From Methanolobus bombayensis (lineage in GTDB: Archaea; Halobacteriota; Methanosarcinia; Methanosarcinales; Methanosarcinaceae), in contig NZ_JAGGKD010000002.1 of NCBI RefSeq assembly GCF_017873415.1, positions 124,001 through 188,000 of the forward strand: a stretch of 64,000 nucleotides of DNA. Direction: 5' to 3'. Under the pieces are notes generated by a model, which worked only from the letters and a program-made list of their open reading frames with translations, was not told where the DNA came from and searched no databases. Below are positions 34,183 to 42,832 of the stretch, in pieces. Position numbers and translations under genes: made by a program. How positions within the stretch are numbered: position 1 is the stretch's first letter; every line of letters begins with the position of its first letter.

Positions 34183-34476
34183 TTAGCAACATCCATCTTC
34201 ACCACAGCAGCATGCATCGCTATCCATATCTTTGCCTTTCAGGGCTGCACCTATCATTGCCCAGGCACAGCCAACACCACTCTGGACATCGATTGCTTCA
34301 ACAGGGCAATTGACTGCACAAGCTCCACATTCCATGCATGCTGAGGGTTTAGTGAGTTCTACGTGTTCTTTTCCTTCTGTGAACACTCCATGGGGACAGA
34401 CCTGCGTACAAATTAGGCAGTTGATGCATTTCTCTTGATAGAATTGAAGCGTATTTTCAATATATGAATTCAACAT
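34183..34476 (-). CDS. hgcB: HgcB, 2[4Fe-4S] ferredoxin of mercury methylation
   Basis: 97 residues from ATG 34476, which overlaps the hgcA TGA by one base (TGATG). Two ferredoxin motifs, CINCLICTQVCP and CMECGACAVNCP, then the conserved HgcB Cys in GVGCAWAMIGAALKGKD and a C-terminal vicinal Cys cluster (CCCGEDGCC). HgcB reduces the HgcA corrinoid and probably handles Hg(II) through its C-terminal thiols. A longer frame to 34521 would overlap hgcA and lacks support. Confidence 0.93.
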   Translation of the reverse strand: MLNSYIENTLQFYQEKCINCLICTQVCPHGVFTEGKEHVELTKPSACMECGACAVNCPVEAIDVQSGVGCAWAMIGAALKGKDMDSDACCCGEDGCC

Positions 34477-35555
34477 CAGATCATCTCCATCAGGTGTATG
34501 ATTCCAAGAATGATTAGGCAAAGCATTCCTATGCCCGCTTTCAATGCCATATAGGGCACATATCTGAATATCTCTTTCTTAACACCGGTCCTTGATGTAT
34601 AGGTTGTGCAACCTGTAAAGTTAAGAGCAAGATATCCTGTAACTGCCGGTACTATCAGAAACATTGCCATCAATACCAGTATCTCCTTCCAGAGGGGCAT
34701 GTTAGTATTTGCTGCATGGAATATCCCAAAAGGCAATGCTATAAGCCATCCTAAAACAATTCCCTTGATACTGAGGTCATGTGCAGGCAGGTAAGGCAGC
34801 AGAACAGGGAACAAAACTGTTCCTGCAAATGCTGTTACGATTGCCAGAATCGCTGCAAAGGGACCGGACAACAGGTAGAGGATTATTGCAGCGATAAAAG
34901 TCGGTTTGATGACATGGATGAACTCTATTGGTGTCAGTACCAACCGGTCACGGAAAGTGAACCTGATCTTCCTCATATCATGTGTTGCGGTGTAGTTCCT
35001 GAGATATTCCGGCAGGTCTTCTGCACGTACAGGTCCGTATTCTACCTTAAATCCTGACCTGCGTTTTACTTCGTGTGCAGAAACACCAGGTGCACCAAGC
35101 TGTGGCAATATGAGGTTACGATGGTTGACTATCTTATCGAGCCCTGACCACCTGATGCGATATACTATCTCATCAGTGCCAAATGTTCCCTTGCCAGCAG
35201 CACACCAGACATTGATACCTTTTGTATCAATTACAAGAATATAACAGTCGATATTTTTCAGTGAACTTCGAAGTGCATCGAAACTCAGTGTATAGTTAGC
35301 TGATACAAAGACAGGAGAGTCAGTATTGGGAGTGCCAAGTTTGTAGATGCCGGGTTTTACTTTGTGTCCTGAACGCTTTACTCCCCAGCGTGCAAGGAAA
35401 TGGTCAAACCTGTCATTGAATGTTAACGTACTTGTTGTTTCACGGATTACCGGTGCAGGGCTGTTTTTGTCCAGACCTATCATCTGAATGAACTGATCTG
35501 TATCCGCTTTACTATCAGGTTTGCAGCATGAACCTGTATCTCTGGTGTTGTCCAT
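34476..35555 (-). CDS. hgcA: HgcA, corrinoid methyltransferase for mercury
   Basis: 359 residues. Soluble corrinoid-binding domain (about 40-165) with the HgcA-specific cap helix NVWCAAGKGTFGT, where C118 ligates cobalt, and a membrane domain of about five helices (residues 205-355). This motif plus membrane tail is diagnostic. HgcA transfers a methyl group to Hg(II), making methylmercury at the inner face of the membrane, with HgcB as electron donor. An N-terminal Cys pair (SCCKPD) is extra. ATG 35555 follows AAGG; a TATA-like AATAAATATAAG lies about 70-80 nt upstream on the minus strand. Divergent from the lipoprotein gene at 35720; no arsR is adjacent. Confidence 0.95.
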   Translation of the reverse strand: MDNTRDTGSCCKPDSKADTDQFIQMIGLDKNSPAPVIRETTSTLTFNDRFDHFLARWGVKRSGHKVKPGIYKLGTPNTDSPVFVSANYTLSFDALRSSLKNIDCYILVIDTKGINVWCAAGKGTFGTDEIVYRIRWSGLDKIVNHRNLILPQLGAPGVSAHEVKRRSGFKVEYGPVRAEDLPEYLRNYTATHDMRKIRFTFRDRLVLTPIEFIHVIKPTFIAAIILYLLSGPFAAILAIVTAFAGTVLFPVLLPYLPAHDLSIKGIVLGWLIALPFGIFHAANTNMPLWKEILVLMAMFLIVPAVTGYLALNFTGCTTYTSRTGVKKEIFRYVPYMALKAGIGMLCLIILGIIHLMEMI

Positions 35556-35719
35556 GTTTTCGCCTTGTAATGTGCTATTTCAAAAAGATTTGAACAATTA
35601 GTAGTATGGTGAGAAGCTGCACTTATATTTATTGATTAAAACTTCAAACCTGAATGAAAATAACAAATACATATAAAGTTGTATGTATTCATATTAAGAA
35701 AAATCATGAGGTTGTTGGT

Positions 35720-36427
35720 GTGAAAAAAATCCTAGTTATTTGTATAATGATTGGATGCCTACTTTTATCAGGTTGCGTAGGTAATGAAGATGGAAATACT
35801 ACAGGAATGTCCGATGAAAACTCTTCTATAGATTCATTTACTGTAGAATCAGATTCAGAATCCACTAAAATAGCTGATGATTCAATGCCTCTAGAACCAG
35901 ATTCTGAATTTATTTCCTTTCCTGATTTGATAATTGAACCCATTGATGTTCCTGAACTTGTTTTCCTTGAGTATCGAATTTTTGCAGTACTAAAAACTGA
36001 CTCTTTTTATGTAGGGGCAAGACCAGAAACATATCTCACAGATAATTTACCTGTGGATATGCGCAATGTTGGAGAATATTCTGGATGGTTGGAGAACTCA
36101 TCTTCCTCCGGTTCATTAAAGGTTACATCCATAACTTTATTCAAATATGATTCGGAAGATGGATTTGATGGACTCATAAATCCTTTAAGGAACAGATTTG
36201 AAGAAGATGATGATTCATCTATAGAAGGTTGGAAATATGGAACTTGTAACATTGGAGTGGATTGTTTTTATTTCACGGAACCAACATCAAAAGATGTATC
36301 AATTACTACATTGAGATTTTATACTTCTAATCATGAAGTTGTAGAGATTGTTACTAATGGTGAGGAAGATAAAAGTATAGAAGAAGCAATCAGAATTGCA
36401 CAAATAATAGAAGAAAAGCTTGATTAA
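35720..36427 (+). CDS. Lipoprotein of unknown function
   Basis: 235 residues from GTG 35720 with GAGGT 7 nt upstream; the product starts MKKILVICIMIGCLLLSGC, a lipoprotein signal. An acidic Ser/Asp/Glu-rich linker follows (about 20-75), then a beta-rich domain of 150 residues with two Cys (GTCNIGVDCFYF). A longer frame from 35654 has the signal internal and is rejected. Function unknown. Confidence 0.72.
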   Translation: MKKILVICIMIGCLLLSGCVGNEDGNTTGMSDENSSIDSFTVESDSESTKIADDSMPLEPDSEFISFPDLIIEPIDVPELVFLEYRIFAVLKTDSFYVGARPETYLTDNLPVDMRNVGEYSGWLENSSSSGSLKVTSITLFKYDSEDGFDGLINPLRNRFEEDDDSSIEGWKYGTCNIGVDCFYFTEPTSKDVSITTLRFYTSNHEVVEIVTNGEEDKSIEEAIRIAQIIEEKLD

Positions 36428-36499
36428 TTTTCTAATATTAAACTTTTCTTTTTCCTTATTTAGTTGACAATTCTGGCGATGTTTATTTCTCAACCATAC

Positions 36500-37513
36500 C
36501 TACATCACCAAATCACTCAAATCAATCTCTTCCCCGGTCCTCAACTGATCTCTCATAAGTGTGATCTTCCTATCGATTTTCTCAAGGCTTTCCAGATGCG
36601 TTTTCTCATCATCTGTGGTCTTCAGGAGTTTTGAGATTCCACCATTCTTAATGACAATACGCTGGTCAGCCGACAGTGCAAGAAGCGGGTCATGAGTGCT
36701 GATAAGGACGATCTTGTTATTACTTACCAGAAGTTCAAGGGATTTTACTTTGTCAACACCGGCATTCTCTATTTCATCTATAAGTACAACGGATGCAGGG
36801 CTTAGAAGTGCTGTGTCTGCTATCATCAGTGCTCTTGACTGTCCTCCTGAGAGTTCGGTAACCGGCGTTTCCATGCTGAAAGGTTCGCCTGCAAGGATAT
36901 TTGCAGTATCGTATATCTTCCGGACAATGTGGGAAACCTCATCAACCATACGGCTTTCAGCATGCAATGTCAAAAAATCCTCTACACTGAGATCCATGAC
37001 GAAATTCATGTTCTGGGAAAGTTGTGCAATGAAGCGTCCTTCAGTTGAGAAACGTTCCTCATCACCGGGAGAGCGACCATCGATCAGTATTCGTCTTCCT
37101 GTAGGTGTATCTTCCTGTGCCAGGGATTCAATATCAGCAAGCAGACGGGATTTACCTGACCCTGTGGGACCGACAATTGCTGTTACCTCTCCTTTTTTCA
37201 ATTCAACTGAAAAAGTCTCTTTTTCTCCGTTCTTATTTTTTCCGGGAAGAACTTTCAGGGAATTAACAGTGAATCCACTATCCTGCTGAAGAGCCCTGAC
37301 CTGTTCAATGAACAGGAAGAATCCATCAATAAAAGTGTTATAACTGCCTCCGTTCTCCTCGAAATAGTTCTCACCAAGAATCGTTCCAAGTTCTTCCAGC
37401 TTGCTGTCACCAAGTTTTTCAGGGTCAATGGAGAACGAAGAGAAGTAATCCTCTATCCATGGCATCATTTCCATAAGCTCATTTATTGTCTTGTGAAGCA
37501 TATCTGTCCTCAT
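36500..37513 (-). CDS. Soluble ABC-type ATPase with N-terminal DUF1858-like domain
   Basis: 337 residues. Residues 1-75 resemble the DUF1858 helical module also found at the start of the 38221 protein (INELMEMMPWIEDYFSSFSID). The ABC domain has Walker A GPTGSGKS (about 130-138), signature LSGGQ, Walker B VVLIDEIE and switch His in ISTHD. No permease gene adjoins it. Starts 15 nt after the GTPase stop in the same direction. Last gene of a three-gene operon (38221, 37529, 36500) that looks like a binding protein, GTPase and ATPase all kept in the cytoplasm. Role inferred: metal or cofactor handling. Confidence 0.8.
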   Translation of the reverse strand: MRTDMLHKTINELMEMMPWIEDYFSSFSIDPEKLGDSKLEELGTILGENYFEENGGSYNTFIDGFFLFIEQVRALQQDSGFTVNSLKVLPGKNKNGEKETFSVELKKGEVTAIVGPTGSGKSRLLADIESLAQEDTPTGRRILIDGRSPGDEERFSTEGRFIAQLSQNMNFVMDLSVEDFLTLHAESRMVDEVSHIVRKIYDTANILAGEPFSMETPVTELSGGQSRALMIADTALLSPASVVLIDEIENAGVDKVKSLELLVSNNKIVLISTHDPLLALSADQRIVIKNGGISKLLKTTDDEKTHLESLEKIDRKITLMRDQLRTGEEIDLSDLVM

Positions 37514-37528
37514 TCAGGTACTCTCCTT

Positions 37529-38224
37529 CTAATCTTCTCCTCTGAAATTCACAAGTTTTGAAACACCTATTTGCCTGTCATCACCAATCTTTCTCTCTCC
37601 AAGACAATATGAACACAGGGCTCCAGGCATTGTAAATCTGAGCGTTTCACCCTGGAGAGTTTCAACTGAAGAGCATTGCTCCACTATTTTTGCAAGGTAG
37701 AAACTACCCTGTCCTGTAACACCATTGATATGAACGATCATTCCTCCGGGATTGACCTGCCTGACCCTGTACGCAAACACCTCACGTTCGGCCTGGGATA
37801 CGATATCTCCTTTGGTAATGACAACAATGTCAGCAAGCTTTAACATCGGTCCAATCTTTTTCGGTGTGTTAACACCACTCAGGTTATCAATGACACAGAT
37901 AGCCAGGATGTCCTTGATATGCGGTGAACAACGGTTACAGAGACCGGCACTCTCTGTAATGAGGAAATCGAATTGTTTCTCCTTGGCCCAGCTAAGAGCT
38001 TCCTCTATATTGCTGACAAAGAAATGATCTGGACAGAGTCCTCCTGAAAGGCCGGTCCTGACCTGAATACTGTAAGCAGAATAGACTTCTTCGTCCTGGG
38101 CCGACAGGCAGTCAAATTTAACCACACCTACCTTGAAGCCTTTGTTCCTGAGCTCTTCAATGGTTTTGACAATTACACTGGTTTTTCCAGACGATGGAGG
38201 ACCTGCTACCGTAACAAGTCTCAA
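37529..38224 (-). CDS. HypB/UreG-like SIMIBI GTPase with CxxC motifs
   Basis: 231 residues. Walker A AGPPSSGKTS (7-16), a switch region with VVKFDCLSAQDEEVYSAY, TKGD as the base-specificity motif, and family-typical NLSGVNTPKKIGPMLKLADIVVIT in two parts. Cysteines cluster: GLCPDH, AGLCNRCSPH and, near the C-terminus, ALCSYCLGE. The relatives HypB, UreG and CooC insert nickel, so a metallocenter-assembly role is likely. ATG 38224 overlaps the stop of the binding-protein gene (ATGA), so translation is coupled. Confidence 0.82.
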   Translation of the reverse strand: MRLVTVAGPPSSGKTSVIVKTIEELRNKGFKVGVVKFDCLSAQDEEVYSAYSIQVRTGLSGGLCPDHFFVSNIEEALSWAKEKQFDFLITESAGLCNRCSPHIKDILAICVIDNLSGVNTPKKIGPMLKLADIVVITKGDIVSQAEREVFAYRVRQVNPGGMIVHINGVTGQGSFYLAKIVEQCSSVETLQGETLRFTMPGALCSYCLGERKIGDDRQIGVSKLVNFRGED

Positions 38225-39456
38225 ACGACACCTCCGGTTGTCATGAACTGCTTGTTGAATATCTCTGCTATGTCCTTTTTCAGAGCACCGATATCATTAT
38301 TCAGCAGGAAATCCCATCCGAGCCAGTAAAGTGAATCGACATCTTCGAGCTTGTTATTAACTTCTGGATTTGTTGTGGGGAAGTATGCATTTGCAGATAT
38401 TTTACCGAACTCCACTCCACAGAGGAAATCTGTGATTTCCTTAACTCTTTCAGTTGCATCCTTTTTAACCAGCATCTGTACAGGACTTACGATGGCTCCT
38501 TGTGAAGGTATTGTTATTGTTACACGGGATTTGTCCTTGATCTTCCGGGTAAAAAAATGTGGCATGATGAAAATTGGAGGCACATCATCCTTCTTGCTGT
38601 CTATCATTTTTACCATCTGGGATGGGTGTAGTCCCATATATACTGATGATGCGAGTTTTTTGATACCCTCATTACCGTACATCTGGTAGAAAGGAAGTAA
38701 TACTCCGTTACAGAAAAAGCCTTTCTGTCCTCTCATAACAACCTTGTTCCTGAAATCATCTTTCAGGATATCTCCCCATGAATCTGGTTTTGATTGTCCT
38801 TCCATGAGTTCATCTATTGTAACCAGTACGAGAAGGTTTCCGGAGAGCATGGTAAACTGACCCTGCGGATCTGCAAAATCAATTTCTGCAAAATCACCGT
38901 TCATGGGCGATGAACCAAGATCAACGAAATATTCATGTTTGAGGAAATTCTCCTGGAAGGGTTTGTGGTAGAAACTGTTAATGTCCGAACTGATGATTAT
39001 GTCCGGTAGTTCTTCTATGGATGTGACCGAATCCATATATGCATAATATGAAAGCTCATGATTGACATTGCCTTCCACAAGAGAATGGAGCACATTACCG
39101 GTCTGTTTGCTGTATCCAGCCGAAAATGCATCAAGTGCCCTGTTAAAAGGCATCTTCATTCCACATGGTAAAAGCGCAAGGAGTGTTAGCTCCTTTTGCC
39201 TTTCAGGAGAATCAGCAAGTGTGAAATCCCCTCTTGATTCATTGTCTGTCACTGCCTGATTAAGAAGTTCAATGAACGATTCCTTATTTATCGATACCAT
39301 TGAAAGGGCAGTTTTTAATTTAAGCAGAGGTCCGAGCTTTTCGAGAACTTCCTTGTTTTCAAATTTCTCCATTCCATGCTGTTTGAATAGTTTCAGTAAA
39401 AAGGGATATTCGTTCAAAATCTGGTATACACTCATAGTTTCGTCAATTTTCTTCAT
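38221..39456 (-). CDS. Cytoplasmic substrate-binding-like protein with DUF1858 domain
   Basis: 411 residues. Residues 1-70 match a DUF1858-type module (SVYQILNEYPFLLKLFKQHGMEKF, seen in two halves). Residues about 90-405 have the pattern of a periplasmic-binding-protein type II fold as in iron(III) or sulfate binding proteins: LPDIIISSDINSF, GNLLVLVTIDEL, SWGDILKDDFRNKVVM, ANAYFPTTNPEVN. There is no signal peptide or lipobox, so it stays in the cytoplasm. First gene of the operon with the GTPase and ABC ATPase. Ligand unknown. Confidence 0.78.
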   Translation of the reverse strand: MKKIDETMSVYQILNEYPFLLKLFKQHGMEKFENKEVLEKLGPLLKLKTALSMVSINKESFIELLNQAVTDNESRGDFTLADSPERQKELTLLALLPCGMKMPFNRALDAFSAGYSKQTGNVLHSLVEGNVNHELSYYAYMDSVTSIEELPDIIISSDINSFYHKPFQENFLKHEYFVDLGSSPMNGDFAEIDFADPQGQFTMLSGNLLVLVTIDELMEGQSKPDSWGDILKDDFRNKVVMRGQKGFFCNGVLLPFYQMYGNEGIKKLASSVYMGLHPSQMVKMIDSKKDDVPPIFIMPHFFTRKIKDKSRVTITIPSQGAIVSPVQMLVKKDATERVKEITDFLCGVEFGKISANAYFPTTNPEVNNKLEDVDSLYWLGWDFLLNNDIGALKKDIAEIFNKQFMTTGGVV

Positions 39457-39725
39457 ATAATTCCTTTCCCTGCTACTCTTGGTGTTTTATTGATATTTTT
39501 TGTTCGTACAGCCTGGCTTTCTCTGGTCTGTTTTTAATTCTCAGGTATCAAAATAGCAATAACAACATATAAGTATTATCATCTAAGAAATCTATTTCCT
39601 ATTAAATATGGATTAGTAAAAAGTTAGTACGTTAACTGGGGAACATTTGTAGAAATGTACCTCATAATAATGATATATTAATTTGTGGATATATTTATGT
39701 AGTATTGAAAACAACTGGTTTTCAG
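39457..39725. other. AT-rich intergenic region upstream of the binding-protein operon
   Basis: No gene seen. Serves as promoter region of the minus-strand operon; several AT-rich TATA-like stretches, none clearly placed. Confidence 0.35.
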
Positions 39726-39878
39726 TCAACAAACACAAAATAAAAACGTATATAATGTAAGATGTAGATTTCTTAGTCTCATTTCTTTCCCTCAGACCAT
39801 ATCCGAAAGGATGATATAATTCTACATCTTATAATAAAGGTAGAAGTGGAGTATGAGCCAGTTGATTGTGTTTGTTGA
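39726..39878. ncRNA. Region with nested inverted repeats; structured RNA or small element
   Basis: TCAACAAACACA (39726-39737) is the exact complement of TGTGTTTGTTGA (39867-39878), and nested inside TAAGATGTAGA (39758-39768) complements TCTACATCTTA (39821-39831). A third pair, CAACTGG (39712-39718) and CCAGTTG (39858-39864), would compete. No coding frame. The 153-nt length with paired ends fits a small structured RNA or a MITE-like sequence; no target-site duplication was found by eye. Confidence 0.45.
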
Positions 39879-40035
39879 TGGGTTATTGTCTTTTTACTAC
39901 CAACTTTGATGTATCTCATGAGGTATTCCAGGAGACAAAGTCTCTCTTTTCAAGCCCCAATTTCATATTAACTTCTAACTAAAAATACTTGCATTATGCA
40001 ATTTTTAAATTTTTCCATGTTATTATTTCAGAATG

Positions 40036-40044
40036 TATATATAG
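40036..40044 (+). promoter_or_regulatory. TATA box of the 36-residue membrane peptide gene
   Basis: TATATATAG, predicting a start near 40062, just before the GGTGAG ribosome site of the 40078 gene. Confidence 0.5.
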
Positions 40045-40077
40045 TACAGAAGCCAATATTGTAATGGTGAGTCCTTA

Positions 40078-40188
40078 ATGAAAAGCAGCACTTATATCGA
40101 AATCAAAAAAGGTCTTTTGATATTTCTGGTATATTTTTCTTTAATGATCTTACTGGGACTCATGTCACAATGGACCAGTTTTATCTGA
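40078..40188 (+). CDS. 36-residue single-pass membrane microprotein
   Basis: ATG 40078 to TGA 40188. GGTGAG lies six nt upstream and a clean TATA box 34-42 nt upstream. The product has a basic N-terminus (MKSSTYIEIKKG) followed by one hydrophobic helix (LLIFLVYFSLMILLGLM) and a short polar tail. Not recognised. Convergent with pncB. Expression signals make it more likely than chance; function unknown. Confidence 0.55.
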   Translation: MKSSTYIEIKKGLLIFLVYFSLMILLGLMSQWTSFI

Positions 40189-40228
40189 TATATGACCTTC
40201 AGGAAATTACTTCATTTTCATTGTCCTG

Positions 40229-41437
40229 TTAATCGTCAAGTCCTTTCCGACCAAAAATGTAATTAGCTACACGCAAAGCATCCTTATCCCCTGTCTCTTT
40301 TCCTTCATCATCACTAAGTTTCACAACAGGTATGTTGTTCACACTATGGAGCTTTATTACCATGTTCAAAGGCGGACTTTCACGGAAGAACTCATGATTA
40401 TTGGTAAGACTGGTCCCTATTCCAAAAATGCTGTTTATTCGTCCTTCGCACATTTTCTTTATCTCTATGGCATTAGCAGCAGAAAGTGAATCACTGAATA
40501 CCACAACTTTACTCAGCGGATCAATGCCCATTTTCTTATAATGCGTAATAACCCTGTCTGCAAACACAAGCGGGTCACCGCTGTCATGACGTACTCCATC
40601 GTACAGCTTGGAAAGTTTCAGGTTGAAATTCCTGAAAAAAGGCTCTGAACCAAAAGTGTCTGAAAGTGCGATACCAAGATTGCCTTTATAAACATCTACC
40701 CACTTCTCAAGTGCAAAAAGATTGGCATTACGCATGCCGATTAGTGCTGAATTACCCATTATCCATTCATGTCCGATGGTTCCTGTGGGTTTAACCCCGT
40801 ATTTTTTTGCAAGATAGACATTGCTTGTTCCTGAAAAGGCTTTGCATTTATGTAACACCCTGACAGCAACATCATGTATCTCAGAACTGCGCCTTCTGCG
40901 GGTTCCGAATTCCGAAAAACTGCAATTGTTCTGTTCAAGCTGCACGCCTATTTTTTCCATTAGCTTGCCGTAATCTTTCAGCAGCTCATGGTAACCTTTT
41001 CCTGTATTTTTATCATAGTTTTTCCAGTCCGTTTCGATCATATCAAAATACAACTCTGAAATGGTTGCCATGAGGGTTATCTCCCAGAGAATACTGCTGT
41101 GCCAGGGCCCTTTTACAACAAGATCAAGGTCATTTTCCTCATTCAGTGATACGCTCACTTCAGAAGGATCAAAACGGTAGTTTTTGAGATACTCAACGTA
41201 ACTGGGTTTAAAATAGGGGCATTCTTCCCTGAGCCACCTGTATTCATCATCTGTGAGCTGAAGTAAGGGTATATCTTCTTTGATTATTCTTTTAAGTTCT
41301 TCCACAAACTCAGGTGTGAAACGCTGTTTTCCCCTGTTAGTGAATCGATATTCTGCAGAGGCTTGGGGGAATAACTCAAGAACTGCCATCTGCATGGTCA
41401 GTTTGTAAAGATCGTTGTCCAGTATTGAGCAAATCAA
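40229..41437 (-). CDS. pncB: Nicotinate phosphoribosyltransferase
   Basis: 402 residues. Converts nicotinate, PRPP and ATP to nicotinate mononucleotide in NAD salvage. Family landmarks: N-terminal [28 protein letters not shown] (substrate-binding loop), [23 protein letters not shown] with the phosphorylated-His region, [13 protein letters not shown] (phosphate-binding) and [15 protein letters not shown] with FGIGTSLTN. Complete and of bacterial/archaeal PncB type. Divergent from the ArsR-type regulator at 41640. Confidence 0.95.
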   Translation of the reverse strand: MICSILDNDLYKLTMQMAVLELFPQASAEYRFTNRGKQRFTPEFVEELKRIIKEDIPLLQLTDDEYRWLREECPYFKPSYVEYLKNYRFDPSEVSVSLNEENDLDLVVKGPWHSSILWEITLMATISELYFDMIETDWKNYDKNTGKGYHELLKDYGKLMEKIGVQLEQNNCSFSEFGTRRRRSSEIHDVAVRVLHKCKAFSGTSNVYLAKKYGVKPTGTIGHEWIMGNSALIGMRNANLFALEKWVDVYKGNLGIALSDTFGSEPFFRNFNLKLSKLYDGVRHDSGDPLVFADRVITHYKKMGIDPLSKVVVFSDSLSAANAIEIKKMCEGRINSIFGIGTSLTNNHEFFRESPPLNMVIKLHSVNNIPVVKLSDDEGKETGDKDALRVANYIFGRKGLDD

Positions 41438-41639
41438 GTTGATTCATCCCTTTAAGTGTGTAATAAGTAATCGCTGCAAAGCTGCTAACTAGCCTACACT
41501 CTCCATCTATATATCATGTTTGATTGTGTTCACTTCATTTCTTCATTATTTCTTCAAGAATAATCCATAATTCCAGACGGTACATATTAATATAGTTTCC
41601 TAATAGTATTATGTACTATCCAAAAGGGAAGTATCAATC

Positions 41640-42428
41640 TTGAGCAGCAATATAATCAGTAGTGGAGAAATTGCCAAAGACAACATCTATCTGGAAGAGT
41701 TCAGGAGTCTAAGGTCTGAGATCAAATCCCTGAAAAAAGATGTCAACAGGGCACTTGAGATTTCAGGTCACAGGCATGCCGATGCCCTTTTCATGGAAAT
41801 GAAAGGCGGCCTCTCCAGACCACTGGTCCAATACATGATGGCTGACACAAAAGAAAGCCTTAATATGGGTTTTGATAATGAATGCGATAAAGGTGCTTTT
41901 TGCAAACTTTCTTTTTCCGGTCTCCTACAGGAGATGGCGCTTCTTTTGCTGGAGAATAAGGTTAATGAGGACTCATTGGCTGAATTCAGGAACAGGTTCA
42001 ATGAGCTAAAAGAAAAAGCAGCTTTTGAAAATTGTGATTCATGCATTGAAACTGCCTCTCAAATCTTCGATAAACAAATGGACCTCATACGCTCGTTCAA
42101 TGTCTCAGCCTCAGAAGAACAATCATCTATGGGTACCATAGATATAAAAGAAGTATCGGATGATATAGTAAGCCAGATATGTGAGCCCCTTGCCAATAAA
42201 CAACGTCTTGCCATACTCCGTTTGCTGAACTTCTCAACCCGGAGTTTTTCAGACATATCAAAAAGTACAGGTTTAAGAGGCGGCAATCTTCTGTTCCATA
42301 TTCAAAAACTTCTTGACACAGGCCTGATACTCCAGAGAAGTGAACGTGGAGATTATATGATAACAAGAAAAGGCCACATGACACTAAAAGGAATGGCTGA
42401 GCTTATTGAGAAGCTCAACAGTATTTAG
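41640..42428 (+). CDS. Transcription regulator with C-terminal ArsR-type winged helix
   Basis: 262 residues from TTG 41640; no ATG gives the full N-terminus. Residues 1-60 are charged helical and possibly coiled-coil (EEFRSLRSEIKSLKKDVNRAL), the middle is helical with three Cys (KGAFCKLSF, ENCDSCIE), and residues about 175-262 are a winged HTH: ICEPLANKQRLAILRLL, RSFSDISKSTGLRGGNLLFHIQKLLDTGLI. The architecture resembles the methanogen-specific ArsR-like regulators of methyltransferase genes, but target genes cannot be told from sequence. It converges on the 42446 gene. Confidence 0.82.
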   Translation: MSSNIISSGEIAKDNIYLEEFRSLRSEIKSLKKDVNRALEISGHRHADALFMEMKGGLSRPLVQYMMADTKESLNMGFDNECDKGAFCKLSFSGLLQEMALLLLENKVNEDSLAEFRNRFNELKEKAAFENCDSCIETASQIFDKQMDLIRSFNVSASEEQSSMGTIDIKEVSDDIVSQICEPLANKQRLAILRLLNFSTRSFSDISKSTGLRGGNLLFHIQKLLDTGLILQRSERGDYMITRKGHMTLKGMAELIEKLNSI

Positions 42429-42445
42429 CTAAGTTATTTTTAGCT

Positions 42446-42790
42446 TCAATCGCACTCCTTCCATTTTGTGTAAATTGCCATAACTTCCTGAGCCTTTTCT
42501 TTTCCAAGCTTTTCAGCTATTATTTCAAGAACAATAGTCATATAATGGGGTTGAACGCATCCGAGGCTTTCTTCCCCGGTCTTTATAAGTGACAGAAGAT
42601 ATTCCAGGTCGTCAGTATCAAGAGCAGATATTCTGTTCCTGAAATCATCTTCATTTTTCGCATAGTGATTTGAAAGGGGAGGAAGTATTGACCTGTATGG
42701 TGCCTTTGATCCTGCACATTCCAGTCCCTCACATTCCGGAGCTACCTTTTTCAATACTGCTATGTCTTTTGGGGAAAGTTCTCTTGCCAT
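42446..42790 (-). CDS. Conserved-looking 114-residue protein of unknown function
   Basis: Helical cytoplasmic protein with five Cys (PECEGLEC, LGCVQP, KECD at the C-terminus). Lies 42 nt downstream of the U32 peptidase gene on the same strand and may be the last gene of that operon. Not recognised. Confidence 0.68.
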   Translation of the reverse strand: MARELSPKDIAVLKKVAPECEGLECAGSKAPYRSILPPLSNHYAKNEDDFRNRISALDTDDLEYLLSLIKTGEESLGCVQPHYMTIVLEIIAEKLGKEKAQEVMAIYTKWKECD

Positions 42791-42832
42791 GGTAATTACC
42801 TGATAGTTTTTTAATTGTGTTTTGATATGTAT

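Noticed and set aside
39726-39878. Insertion sequence
   Set aside because: There are paired ends but no transposase frame and no visible target duplication; kept only as a structured region.
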